Below are positions 1 to 7,102 of a DNA stretch of 12,423 nucleotides, one piece after another (positions within the stretch are counted from its first letter, which is position 1; each line of letters begins with the position of its first letter). Source of the stretch: Flavobacterium psychrophilum (GTDB lineage: Bacteria; Bacteroidota; Bacteroidia; Flavobacteriales; Flavobacteriaceae); NCBI GenBank assembly GCA_945866505.1, contig CAMBHH010000101.1, forward strand, positions 1 to 12,423, in the 5' to 3' direction. Position numbers and translations under genes: made by a program. Under the pieces are notes generated by a model that searched no databases, was not told the DNA's origin, and worked only from the letters and a program-made list of their open reading frames with translations.

Positions 1-1
1 C

Positions 2-136
2 GACTTTGAAACCTTTGGAAAGTACATTACCGACAATGATTACGTAATGACGTATAAACCTTTTACAGACAAACAACCGTATTTGGAAGCATATCAACTT
101 TGGAAAAACGAATTAGAATTAATAACCAATAAATAA
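2..136 (+). CDS. xylB: xylulokinase, C-terminal fragment (5' end outside window)
   Basis: The open frame enters from the left edge and gives 44 residues before a TAA stop at 134-136. The residues include Y-K-P-F-T-D and a Y-L-E-A-Y-Q-L-W-K segment. That Tyr-x-x-x-Tyr-x-x-Trp-Lys tail resembles the C-terminal helix of FGGY-family sugar kinases. The stop lies 7 bp before the xylA start, so the two are very likely one operon. Xylulokinase phosphorylates D-xylulose, the product of XylA, to xylulose 5-phosphate for the pentose phosphate pathway. The catalytic domain is not in the window, so the assignment rests on the short tail and mainly on adjacency to xylA. Another FGGY carbohydrate kinase is possible. 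Confidence 0.7.
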   Translation, partial: DFETFGKYITDNDYVMTYKPFTDKQPYLEAYQLWKNELELITNK

Positions 137-143
137 TAACAAA

Positions 144-1469
144 ATGGCAACTTTAGGCAATAAAGAATACTTTAAAGGTATTAGCGAAATTAAATTTGAA
201 GGCAAAGAATCAGACAATCCACTAGCATTCAAATATTACAATCCAGACCAAGTTGTGGCTGGAAAAACGATGCGCGAGCATTTTAAATTTGCAATCGCCT
301 ACTGGCATACTTTCTGCGGGCAAGGTTCAGATCCATTTGGACCAGGGACACAAAGTTTTGCTTGGGATCAATCCTCAGATGCAGTGCAAGCAGCAAAAGA
401 CAAAGCAGACGCCGCTTTCGAATTTATTACCAAAATGGGATTTGGATACTACTGTTTCCACGATTTCGATTTAATTAGAGAAGGAGCTTCTTTTGGAGAA
501 TCTGAAAAAAGAATCTTAACCATTACCGAGTATTTGAAAGAAAAACAAGCAGCTTCTGGCGTAAAATTACTTTGGGGAACTGCCAATGCTTTTTCGAATC
601 CTCGTTATATGAACGGTGCAGCTACCAATCCTGATTTTAATGTCGTAGCAAGAACGGGTGGTCAAGTAAAATTAGCCTTGGATGCAACGATTGCTTTAGG
701 TGGTGAAAATTATGTTTTTTGGGGCGGACGCGAAGGTTATATGTCTTTATTGAACACTGATATGGGAAGAGAATTGGATCATTTGGGTACGTTTTTGGCG
801 AAAGCTAGAGATTATGCTAGAGCACAAGGTTTCAAAGGAAATTTCTTCATCGAACCAAAACCAATGGAACCAATGAAACACCAATATGATTTTGATTGCG
901 CCACCGCCATTGGATTTTTAAATCAATACGGTTTAGAGAAAGATTTCAAAATGAATATTGAAGTAAATCACGCTACATTAGCGCAACACACTTTTCAACA
1001 CGAAATGGAAGTGGCTGCCAAGGCTGGAATGTTAGGAAGTTTAGATGCTAACCGTGGCGATTATCAAAACGGATGGGATACGGATCAATTCCCGAACAAT
1101 ATTCAAGAAACGACCGAAGCGATGTTGGTTTTCTTAAAAGCAGGTGGACTTCAAGGTGGTGGAGTTAATTTTGATGCTAAAATTAGAAGAAATTCGACAG
1201 ATATGGAAGACGTATTCTTAGCACACATTGGCGGAGCAGATACTTTTGCAAGAGCCCTGTTGACAGCGGATAAAATCATCACTTCATCAGCTTATGATAG
1301 ATTGAGAACAGCAAGATATAGCTCATTCGATGCTGGAAAAGGAAAAGAATTTGAAGAAGGAAAACTTGATTTAAAAGCCTTATACGAAATTGCCAAAGAA
1401 AATGGTGAATTGACTTTACAAAGTGGCAAACAAGAATTGTTTGAAAATATTATCAATCAATATATTTAG
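144..1469 (+). CDS. xylA: xylose isomerase
   Basis: This 441-residue cytoplasmic enzyme interconverts D-xylose and D-xylulose, and its length fits class II xylose isomerases. The catalytic F-H-D-F-D motif gives His106 and Asp109. Metal and substrate ligands follow in order: Glu237 and Lys239 in F-I-E-P-K-P, Glu273 and His276 in E-V-N-H, Asp301 in L-D-A-N-R-G-D, Asp312 and Asp314 in W-D-T-D-Q-F-P, and Asp344 in N-F-D-A-K. Each sits five positions later than the matching residue I recall from the E. coli enzyme, so the active site appears complete. The ATG at 144 follows the upstream kinase stop by 7 bp, so translation is probably coupled. No separate promoter was seen. The gene ends facing pyrD. 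Confidence 0.98.
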   Translation: MATLGNKEYFKGISEIKFEGKESDNPLAFKYYNPDQVVAGKTMREHFKFAIAYWHTFCGQGSDPFGPGTQSFAWDQSSDAVQAAKDKADAAFEFITKMGFGYYCFHDFDLIREGASFGESEKRILTITEYLKEKQAASGVKLLWGTANAFSNPRYMNGAATNPDFNVVARTGGQVKLALDATIALGGENYVFWGGREGYMSLLNTDMGRELDHLGTFLAKARDYARAQGFKGNFFIEPKPMEPMKHQYDFDCATAIGFLNQYGLEKDFKMNIEVNHATLAQHTFQHEMEVAAKAGMLGSLDANRGDYQNGWDTDQFPNNIQETTEAMLVFLKAGGLQGGGVNFDAKIRRNSTDMEDVFLAHIGGADTFARALLTADKIITSSAYDRLRTARYSSFDAGKGKEFEEGKLDLKALYEIAKENGELTLQSGKQELFENIINQYI

Positions 1470-1503
1470 AATTTTTTAAAATTTAAAAGTACAATTTAGT
1501 ATT

Positions 1504-1562
1504 CTGACGCAAGGCAAATCGCAATTTGGTATTCAACTTGTTTGCGACCTCCCTTTCGTCAG
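1504..1562. repeat. nested inverted repeat between convergent xylA and pyrD
   Basis: An outer inverted repeat pairs CTGACGCAAGG (1504-1514) with CCTTTCGTCAG (1552-1562), 10 of 11 positions complementary. Inside it TCGCAA (1519-1524) pairs perfectly with TTGCGA (1542-1547). The structure occupies most of the 97-bp spacer between two convergent genes. It could serve both as a terminator or be a decayed palindromic repeat. No long T-run follows the outer arm on the plus strand, so a canonical intrinsic terminator is not established. Confidence 0.5.
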
Positions 1563-1566
1563 ATAA

Positions 1567-2592
1567 CTATATGATACGTTTCTCTAAAATCTTCTTATTA
1601 ATGGCCTTTACCAAAGCAGGACCTTCATAAATAAAACCAGTATAGAGTTGGATTAAACTCGCTCCAGCTTCCAATTTTTCTATGGCATCTTCGGCTGAAT
1701 GAATTCCTCCCACTCCAATTATCGGGAATGCTTTGTTGCTTTTTTCAGAAAGAAAACGGATTACTTCTGTCGAACGATTTTTTAAGGGTTTTCCAGACAT
1801 TCCACCTGTTTCTTTTTTATTTTCAGATTGCAAACCTTCACGAGACAAAGTAGTATTGGTAGCGATAACACCCGCAATTTTTGTTTCCTGTACAATTTCA
1901 ATGATATCAAGCAATTGGGAATCTGTTAAATCTGGTGCAATTTTTAATAGAATAGGTTTTTGCATAGGTTTAGTCAAATTCTGGTTTTGCAAGGTTTGCA
2001 ACAATTGTTTCAATGGCTCTTTTTCCTGAAGTTCACGAAGATTGGGCGTATTCGGTGAACTAACGTTGACCACAAAATAATTGACATAGTCATATAAAGC
2101 ATCAAAACAAACTAGGTAATCATCAACTGCATTTTCGTTTGGTGTTAATTTGTTTTTACCAATATTTCCGCCGATTAGAACACCTTTATTTTTCTTTAGT
2201 TTTTCAATGGCTAACAGGACGCCTCCGTTATTAAATCCCATTCTGTTGATGATGGCGCTATCGTTTAACAATCTAAATAATCGCTTTTTTGTATTTCCCT
2301 CTTGAGCTTTTGGTGTCAGTGTTCCTATTTCGATAAATCCAAAGCCGAAATTAGACAACTCCTTGTATAAAGAGGCATCTTTATCGAAACCTGCAGCCAA
2401 TCCAATAGGATTTTTGAACTTCAATCCAAAAACTTCCGTCTCTAACCTGGTGTCGTTAACATCATAAATCAATCTAAAAAGGGATGGAATTCCAGGGATT
2501 TTGGATACCATTCGAATCAGTGAAAAGGTGAAATAATGCACTTTTTCGGGATCAAATAAAAAAAGTATTGGACGAATAATTTGCTTGTACAT
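1567..2592 (-). CDS. pyrD: dihydroorotate dehydrogenase (quinone), class 2
   Basis: This 341-residue flavoprotein oxidises dihydroorotate to orotate in pyrimidine synthesis and passes electrons to membrane quinone. The length and an amphipathic N-terminal segment before residue 45 fit the membrane-associated class 2 enzymes. Visible signatures are [12 protein letters not shown] (61-72), the I-E-I-G-T-L-T-P strand (87-94), N-R-M-G-F-N-N (116-122), N-V-S-S-P-N-T-P (176-183, with the class 2 catalytic base Ser179), L-K-I-A-P-D (216-221, FMN-binding Lys217), T-N-T-T (245-248), G-G-M-S-G (263-267) and the C-terminal G-V-G-G-I phosphate-binding loop. It is transcribed alone, divergent from prmA and convergent with xylA. 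A perfect -7 element lies upstream. Confidence 0.97.
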   Translation of the reverse strand: MYKQIIRPILFLFDPEKVHYFTFSLIRMVSKIPGIPSLFRLIYDVNDTRLETEVFGLKFKNPIGLAAGFDKDASLYKELSNFGFGFIEIGTLTPKAQEGNTKKRLFRLLNDSAIINRMGFNNGGVLLAIEKLKKNKGVLIGGNIGKNKLTPNENAVDDYLVCFDALYDYVNYFVVNVSSPNTPNLRELQEKEPLKQLLQTLQNQNLTKPMQKPILLKIAPDLTDSQLLDIIEIVQETKIAGVIATNTTLSREGLQSENKKETGGMSGKPLKNRSTEVIRFLSEKSNKAFPIIGVGGIHSAEDAIEKLEAGASLIQLYTGFIYEGPALVKAINKKILEKRII

Positions 2593-2611
2593 AATGAAGT
2601 TTGTTGTAGTG

Positions 2612-2619
2612 CAAAAATA
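2612..2619 (-). promoter_or_regulatory. -7 promoter element for pyrD
   Basis: Read on the minus strand this is TATTTTTG, a full match to the Bacteroidota -7 consensus TAnnTTTG. It lies about 20 bp before the pyrD start. No convincing -33 TTG was found at the usual distance, so the call rests on the -7 element and its position. Confidence 0.5.
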
Positions 2620-2704
2620 GAATTATCTAATCGATTTTATAAATATTTGTATTATTTAATTTCCCTTCACCTTATAAACACATTACCAAAACAACTAATT
2701 TAGT

Positions 2705-2712
2705 TACATTTG
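2705..2712 (+). promoter_or_regulatory. -7 promoter element for prmA
   Basis: TACATTTG matches the Bacteroidota -7 consensus TAnnTTTG at all fixed positions. It sits 16 bp before the prmA ATG, implying a very short leader. No clear -33 TTG is visible at the normal spacing. It probably drives prmA and the following methyltransferase, and perhaps clpS. Confidence 0.5.
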
Positions 2713-2728
2713 TAAAAAAATAACTTTT

Positions 2729-3562
2729 ATGGCAAACATATATTTAGGCTATCATTTTACCGTTGAACCAAAAGAACTAGGTTCAGAAATTTTGGTCGCT
2801 GAACTGGGTGAACTGCCTTTCGAAAGTTTTATTGATAGTGATTTGGGCATTGTCGCTTATATTCAAAAAGACCTTTGGAATGAGCATATTCTTGATGATT
2901 TATTCATTCTAAATTCACCAGAGTTTACCATTTCGTACAAAATCGAAGAAATCGACCAAGTCAACTGGAACGAGGAATGGGAAAAGAATTTCGAACCCAT
3001 TGATGTTGATGGGAATTGCCACGTTCGTGCTCCTTTTCATCCCAAAACAAATGCCGAATATGATATTGTTATTGAACCAAAAATGAGTTTCGGAACCGGT
3101 CATCACGAAACCACGCACATGATGATTCAGCATTTATTAGAAATGGATGTTAACGGAATGAAAACCTTAGATATGGGCTGCGGCACAGCGATTTTGGCGA
3201 TTTTGGCTGAGATGAAAGGCGCTCAACCTATTGATGCGATCGACATTGACAATTGGTGCTATTTGAATTCAATCGAAAATGCCGAACGCAATAATTGCAA
3301 ACAAATCGCCGTTTATGAAGGCGATGCTGCTTTATTGAAAGACAAAAAATACGATTTGATTATAGCCAACATCAACCGAAATATTTTATTGAACGATATG
3401 CAATCTTATGTAGATTGCTTGAACCCAAAAGCAACCTTATTATTGAGTGGTTTTTATACTGAAGACATTCCGTTTATTGATGCTTCCTGCACCGAAAAAG
3501 GATTGACGTATGTTAAAAAGTTCGAAAGAAACAATTGGGTTTCATTAAAATATGTAAATTAG
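2729..3562 (+). CDS. prmA: ribosomal protein L11 methyltransferase
   Basis: This 277-residue enzyme uses S-adenosylmethionine to methylate ribosomal protein L11. The N-terminal part (about 1-95) corresponds to the substrate-recognition domain. It is followed by the PrmA signature M-S-F-G-T-G-H-H-E-T-T (119-129), where E. coli has F-G-T-G-T-H-P-T-T. The SAM motif L-D-M-G-C-G-T-A-I-L-A (147-157) comes next, then the acidic strand I-D-A-I-D-I-D (168-174) and the I-I-A-N-I-N-R-N-I-L catalytic-face motif (211-220). The gene starts a three-gene series; the next start is 10 bp past its stop. In Flavobacteriaceae, as I recall, prmA is often directly followed by clpS, which fits the layout here apart from one extra gene. 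Confidence 0.96.
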   Translation: MANIYLGYHFTVEPKELGSEILVAELGELPFESFIDSDLGIVAYIQKDLWNEHILDDLFILNSPEFTISYKIEEIDQVNWNEEWEKNFEPIDVDGNCHVRAPFHPKTNAEYDIVIEPKMSFGTGHHETTHMMIQHLLEMDVNGMKTLDMGCGTAILAILAEMKGAQPIDAIDIDNWCYLNSIENAERNNCKQIAVYEGDAALLKDKKYDLIIANINRNILLNDMQSYVDCLNPKATLLLSGFYTEDIPFIDASCTEKGLTYVKKFERNNWVSLKYVN

Positions 3563-3572
3563 TATTTGAAAA

Positions 3573-4187
3573 ATGGAATTGGAAAGAAAAAATCATTGGG
3601 AAGCGGTTTATGAAACCAAAAAGCCAAGCGAAGTGAGTTGGACACAGGAAAATCCAAAAACTTCACTAGATTTTATTCACGAAACCCATTTAGACAAAAC
3701 CGCAAAAATCATAGATATTGGTGGTGGTGACAGCAAACTTGTCGATTTTTTATTAGAAGAAGGCTATGAAAACATAACCGTTTTGGATATTTCTTTCAAA
3801 GCATTAGAAAGAGCGAAAAAAAGATTGGGGAAAAGTGCTGAAAAGGTAACTTGGATAGTTTCGGATATAACCGAATTTAAACCCGAAACCAAGTATGGTA
3901 TTTGGCACGACCGAGCAACATTTCACTTTTTGACAACAGAAAGACAAATCAAAAAATATGCTGAAATTACTCAAAAATGGATTAATGGTTTTCTAATAAT
4001 AGGCACTTTTTCAGAAAATGGACCGAAAAAATGTAGTGGTTTAGACATCAAACAATACTCCGAAAAAGAATTGGAAAATCAATTTTCAGACAATTTTAAA
4101 AAACTAAAATGTATTACGGAAGATCATACAACCCCTTTTGAAACCAAACAAAATTTTACATTTTGTGCTTTCGAAAAAAGAAATTAA
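3573..4187 (+). CDS. class I SAM-dependent methyltransferase, substrate unknown
   Basis: The 204-residue protein has a Rossmann-type methyltransferase core. Motif I is I-I-D-I-G-G-G-D-S-K (46-55), the acidic end of strand 2 is L-D-I-S (71-74), and motif II/III is S-D-I-T (97-100). A W-H-D-R-A-T-F-H-F-L block (111-120) and the N-terminal H-W-E-x-V-Y with E-V-S-W-T-Q (20-25) resemble a widespread family of small soluble methyltransferases, sometimes compared with thiopurine or thiol methyltransferases. The substrate cannot be read from the sequence. It is 10 bp after prmA and about 40 bp before clpS, so it is likely co-transcribed with them. It lacks PrmA's substrate-recognition domain, so it is not a prmA duplicate. 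Confidence 0.85.
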   Translation: MELERKNHWEAVYETKKPSEVSWTQENPKTSLDFIHETHLDKTAKIIDIGGGDSKLVDFLLEEGYENITVLDISFKALERAKKRLGKSAEKVTWIVSDITEFKPETKYGIWHDRATFHFLTTERQIKKYAEITQKWINGFLIIGTFSENGPKKCSGLDIKQYSEKELENQFSDNFKKLKCITEDHTTPFETKQNFTFCAFEKRN

Positions 4188-4229
4188 AAGCAATAAAATT
4201 TTTATTTAAAATCTGCAAATTATCTAAAA

Positions 4230-4505
4230 ATGAGTACAAAAGAAAAGGTAAGAGAACGAGTAAGTCTCAAAGAAGCAACTTCAATAAACAACGAAATCAT
4301 TGTTTACAACGACGATGTAAACACTTTTGATCACGTTATTGAAACCTTGATTCGAGTTTGCAATCACACGCCAGAACAAGCAGAACAATGCTCGTTAATA
4401 ATACATTATAACGGAAAATGCACCGTAAAAACAGGAATTTTAGAAAAGCTAAAACCACAATGCACTCAATTATTAGAAGCGGGATTGAGTGCTGAAATAG
4501 TGTAG
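4230..4505 (+). CDS. clpS: ATP-dependent Clp protease adaptor protein ClpS
   Basis: The 91-residue adaptor binds N-degron substrates and delivers them to the ClpA/ClpC-ClpP protease. The core begins with I-I-V-Y-N-D-D-V-N-T-F (23-33). Asn27, Asp28 and Asp29 match the residues that bind the substrate alpha-amino group in other ClpS proteins, and His59 (I-I-H-Y-N-G) matches the conserved histidine of the pocket. The position of the E. coli gatekeeper Met40 is Phe33 here. The C-terminal part (64-91) differs from the proteobacterial V-A-E-T-K consensus and reads L-E-K-L-K-P-Q-C, which I take as lineage-typical. It is the last gene of the prmA series and is followed by a strong inverted repeat. 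Confidence 0.93.
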   Translation: MSTKEKVRERVSLKEATSINNEIIVYNDDVNTFDHVIETLIRVCNHTPEQAEQCSLIIHYNGKCTVKTGILEKLKPQCTQLLEAGLSAEIV

Positions 4506-4531
4506 AGTTTTAAAACTGGAAAATAAGTATT

Positions 4532-4603
4532 TTGTCATTTCGACGAAGGAGAAATCACATATCGAGAGCAACTAATGAGATTTCTCCTTCGTCGAAATGA
4601 CAA
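4532..4603. repeat. perfect 25-bp-arm inverted repeat, probable dispersed palindromic element and bidirectional terminator
   Basis: The arms at 4532-4556 and 4579-4603 are perfectly complementary over 25 bp. The left arm contains GTCATTTCGACGAAGGAG. After one mismatch the stem continues with CAT/ATG (4558-4560 with 4575-4577), leaving a loop of about 14 nt. On the plus strand a T-run (4605-4610) follows at once. The element fills the spacer between clpS and the convergent transporter pair, so it can stop transcription from both sides. The arms are far longer and more GC-containing than a normal intrinsic terminator in this DNA. I recall similar GTCATTTCGA-type palindromes as repeats in Flavobacteriaceae genomes, but could not verify that here. 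Confidence 0.85.
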
Positions 4604-4638
4604 CTTTTTTAAGAAAATTTCGTCATATATTTAAAAAA

Positions 4639-5052
4639 TTAATGCCGTAATTTATCCTTTATCAATCCGTATAAAAAAGTTCCGAAAAGCGCTCCAAAAA
4701 GCACCAAGATCATCGGTAAAAATCCAGCTCCCAACAATATAAATATCGGTCCAGGACAAGAACCTACTAAAGCCCAACCCAATCCAAAAAATACTCCGCC
4801 AACCCAAAACCGAGTAGAACCAGCTTCTTTAGGGATAATTTCTATGGGTAAACCTTTTATATCTTTGATGTTTCTTCTTTTTATAATTTGGATTCCAATA
4901 ACTCCAGTAATAATAGCAACCATAATTATACCGTACATGTGAAACGATTGAAACATGAACATTTCATATATTCGATACCAAGAAACCGCTTCGGATTTTG
5001 TCAAAACAATCCCGAAAATAAATCCCACAATGATGTATTTTAATGCTTTCAT
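4639..5052 (-). CDS. YeeE/YedE-type sulfur transporter, small subunit (DUF6691-like)
   Basis: The 137-residue integral membrane protein has about four hydrophobic segments (roughly 4-20, 38-57, 81-97, 104-131). The signature G-S-C-P-G-P (97-102, Cys99) matches the second half of YeeE/YedE proteins, in which conserved cysteines line a path for thiosulfate or related sulfur compounds. Its start is 2 bp after the stop of the larger partner, which carries the first-half motif. Together they make one transporter split over two genes, as is common in Bacteroidota and Proteobacteria. The likely role is inner-membrane uptake of a reduced sulfur compound. The substrate is inferred from the family. Confidence 0.88.
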   Translation of the reverse strand: MKALKYIIVGFIFGIVLTKSEAVSWYRIYEMFMFQSFHMYGIIMVAIITGVIGIQIIKRRNIKDIKGLPIEIIPKEAGSTRFWVGGVFFGLGWALVGSCPGPIFILLGAGFLPMILVLFGALFGTFLYGLIKDKLRH

Positions 5053-5054
5053 TA

Positions 5055-5612
5055 TTAAAAAATTAAGGGTAAAATAAAATGCGCCATAATCAGTCCTCCG
5101 ATAAAAAATCCAATAACCGCTTTTAGAGAAGGGATTTGCAAACTACTCAAACCATAAATAGCGTGTCCTGAAGTACAACCGCTGGCATAACGCGTTCCAA
5201 AACCAATTAAAACTCCACCGAATATTAATATGAAAATCTTTTTAGGTGATTGAAAAATGTCGTTTGCAAATAAAGTATCTGGCAATAATTTTCCGTTGGG
5301 AGCATCAATACCAAGTTGCGTCAATTGCGCAATGGTTTTGGGATTAATAGTCACATTTGATGCATCGCTCATAAAATGAACGGCCACAAAACCACCCAAC
5401 ATTGCACCTAAAACAACTAGTAAATTCCATCGCTGTGCTTTCCAATCAAAGTCAAAAAAACCAACTTTTTTGCCCAATCCGGTCATTGCACACAAGGAAC
5501 GTAAATTAGAGGACATTCCGAAAGTCTTTCCGAAAAAAATCAGGCTAAGCATTACCATTCCTATCAAAAATCCAGAAACATACCAAGGCCAAGTTTGAAA
5601 CAAAATCTCCAT
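5055..5612 (-). CDS. YeeE/YedE-type sulfur transporter, large subunit
   Basis: The 185-residue membrane protein has hydrophobic segments at about 8-28, 61-80, 126-142 and 160-183. The hallmark is A-S-G-C-T-S-G-H-A-I-Y-G (143-154, Cys146), the thiosulfate-path cysteine motif of the YeeE/YedE family. A second cysteine, Cys41, lies in an L-R-S-L-C-A-M context near the N-terminus. A soluble loop of about 45 residues (81-125) separates segments two and three. It is the first gene of the two-gene operon and is divergent from the lipoprotein gene. No rhodanese, persulfide dioxygenase or Crp-type regulator accompanies the pair, so the window does not show the sulfur pathway it serves. Confidence 0.9.
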   Translation of the reverse strand: MEILFQTWPWYVSGFLIGMVMLSLIFFGKTFGMSSNLRSLCAMTGLGKKVGFFDFDWKAQRWNLLVVLGAMLGGFVAVHFMSDASNVTINPKTIAQLTQLGIDAPNGKLLPDTLFANDIFQSPKKIFILIFGGVLIGFGTRYASGCTSGHAIYGLSSLQIPSLKAVIGFFIGGLIMAHFILPLIF

Positions 5613-5679
5613 AATAGTATTTTTATGAGGCGAAAATAATAATTCTAATTGTATAAGGGGAATTATTAAGGCATAATTG

Positions 5680-5710
5680 TTGTTTATAGCGGTAATACCT
5701 TCTAAATTTG
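5680..5710 (+). promoter_or_regulatory. promoter for lipoprotein gene at 5775
   Basis: TAAATTTG (5703-5710) fully matches the Bacteroidota -7 consensus TAnnTTTG. A TTG at 5680-5682, inside TTGTTG, lies 20 bp upstream, which is the right distance for the -33 element. This is the most complete promoter in the window. It implies a leader of about 60 nt before the ATG. Confidence 0.55.
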
Positions 5711-5774
5711 TTGTTCTAATTCAATCGTTGTTTTTACAAAACTATAAATTCTCAAAAAACCGAATCCGCCTATT

Positions 5775-6227
5775 ATGAAAAAAATAATTTCGTTTATCAT
5801 TCTACTAACCAGTATTTCATCTTGCACCAGTACAAAATCCACTATTAAAAACATCGATGATAATGCCCCAAATCTTCAACTAGTTGATAACAATACCTTT
5901 TCCATTTCGGAATTCAGTAGCGATAGAAAATATGGATATGACAAAGATTATCCTATCAATATATTTTTCGAAAACACACGAAATGTATCTATAAATCAAC
6001 AACGCTTTTTGAATGCATTGGCAGGACCAAAAGGAGAAAAAATTACTTATACCAAACTAGAAAGTTGCTGTCCGTTTCCAACAAAAAGAAGCGAAATGGG
6101 AGTTGGATTATTAGACGCCTATGAATTAAAATGGGAAGGACTAAAGTCGCCTGTAATTTTATATTTAAACATTTACGAAAAGGGAGTTTTAATGGTTCCG
6201 TTTGGATTAAGATTGAAAAAAAATTAA
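5775..6227 (+). CDS. small lipoprotein upstream of kdsA, function unknown
   Basis: The 150-residue protein starts with a short lipoprotein signal (M-K-K, then hydrophobic residues 4-12) and a lipobox I-S-S-C with Cys17 as the modified residue. Residues after Cys17 (T-S-T-K) lack the acidic run of Bacteroidota surface-export signals, so a periplasm-facing location is more likely. The mature part is polar, with a distinctive Q-R-F-L-N-A-L-A-G-P-K-G-E block (76-88) and a vicinal cysteine pair in L-E-S-C-C-P-F-P-T (95-103). It lies 46 bp before kdsA. I recall homologues in this position labelled as Kdo-8-phosphate aldolase, but it has no resemblance to that enzyme and the label probably comes from adjacency. 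Confidence 0.8.
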   Translation: MKKIISFIILLTSISSCTSTKSTIKNIDDNAPNLQLVDNNTFSISEFSSDRKYGYDKDYPINIFFENTRNVSINQQRFLNALAGPKGEKITYTKLESCCPFPTKRSEMGVGLLDAYELKWEGLKSPVILYLNIYEKGVLMVPFGLRLKKN

Positions 6228-6248
6228 TGCAAAACAACAAATCCTAAC

Positions 6249-6256
6249 TATCTTTG
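6249..6256 (+). promoter_or_regulatory. -7 promoter element for kdsA
   Basis: TATCTTTG fully matches TAnnTTTG and sits 17 bp before the kdsA ATG in the short spacer after the lipoprotein gene. kdsA therefore probably has its own promoter in addition to any read-through. No -33 TTG is visible at normal spacing. Confidence 0.5.
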
Positions 6257-6273
6257 CCACGAAAAATTATCCT

Positions 6274-7092
6274 ATGAACATACACAATATTCCACAAATA
6301 AAATATACTGATAGCGGCAACTTCTTTCTTTTGGCTGGTCCATGCGCCATCGAAGGCGAAGAAATGGCGATGCGAATTGCCGAAAAATTAATTGGAATCA
6401 CTGATAAATTAGAAATTCCTTGCGTTTTCAAAGGCTCTTTCAAAAAAGCTAATCGCTCTCGAATAGACAGTTTTTCTGGAATTGGAGATGAAAAAGCATT
6501 ACGAATTCTACGAAAAGTTTCCGAAACTTTTGGAGTTCCTACCGTGACCGATATTCACACCAATGAAGACGCAGTTATGGCTGCCGAATATGTTGATGTC
6601 TTACAAATTCCCGCTTTCCTAGTGCGTCAAACCGATTTAGTCGTGGCTGCTGCCAATACTGGAAAAGTGGTCAACTTGAAAAAAGGACAATTTATGAGCC
6701 CCGAAAGTATGAAACATGCCGTTCAAAAAGTCTTGGATTGCCATAATCAAAACGTAATGGTGACCGATAGGGGAACTATGTTTGGCTACCAAGATATGAT
6801 TGTCGATTTTCGTGGCATTCCAACAATGCAAAGTTACGCAACTACCGTTCTTGACGTAACACATTCCTTGCAACAACCCAACCAAACCGCTGGCGTTACT
6901 GGAGGAAGACCCGATATGATTGAAACCATTGCCAAAGCTGGAATCGCTGTGGGTGTGGACGGAATATTCATTGAAACTCATTTCGACCCAGCTAATGCCA
7001 AAAGCGATGGTGCCAATATGTTGCATTTAGACTATTTTGAAGCCTTAATGACGAAGTTAGTAGCCATCAGAAAAACTATAAATCAATTTTAA
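6274..7092 (+). CDS. kdsA: 3-deoxy-8-phosphooctulonate synthase (Kdo-8-phosphate synthase)
   Basis: The 272-residue cytoplasmic TIM-barrel enzyme condenses arabinose 5-phosphate with phosphoenolpyruvate to Kdo 8-phosphate, the precursor of the Kdo in lipopolysaccharide. Signatures are L-A-G-P-C-A-I-E-G (20-28), V-F-K-G-S-F-K-K-A-N-R-S (51-62), Q-I-P-A-F-L-V-R-Q-T (111-120), T-D-R-G-T-M-F-G-Y (164-172), the V-T-G-G-R-P block (208-213) and F-I-E-T-H-F-D-P (232-239). Cys24, His197, Glu234 and Asp245 match the metal ligands of the Aquifex enzyme (Cys11, His185, Glu222, Asp233). This places it in the metal-dependent class, whereas E. coli KdsA has Asn in place of the cysteine. The next gene starts 10 bp downstream. 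Confidence 0.97.
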   Translation: MNIHNIPQIKYTDSGNFFLLAGPCAIEGEEMAMRIAEKLIGITDKLEIPCVFKGSFKKANRSRIDSFSGIGDEKALRILRKVSETFGVPTVTDIHTNEDAVMAAEYVDVLQIPAFLVRQTDLVVAAANTGKVVNLKKGQFMSPESMKHAVQKVLDCHNQNVMVTDRGTMFGYQDMIVDFRGIPTMQSYATTVLDVTHSLQQPNQTAGVTGGRPDMIETIAKAGIAVGVDGIFIETHFDPANAKSDGANMLHLDYFEALMTKLVAIRKTINQF

Positions 7093-7102
7093 ATATTTTA
7101 TT

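Noticed and set aside
1733..2029. Plus-strand 98-codon open frame inside pyrD
   Set aside because: It is antisense to a complete pyrD with all motifs intact, and its product has no recognisable features.
5775..6227. Kdo-8-phosphate aldolase function for the small lipoprotein
   Set aside because: It has a lipobox and no TIM-barrel or KdsA motifs; the real KdsA is the next gene.
6637..7026. Long minus-strand open frame opposite kdsA
   Set aside because: It lies wholly within the strongly supported kdsA frame, is rich in His and Ser as expected of a shadow frame, and has no recognisable domain.
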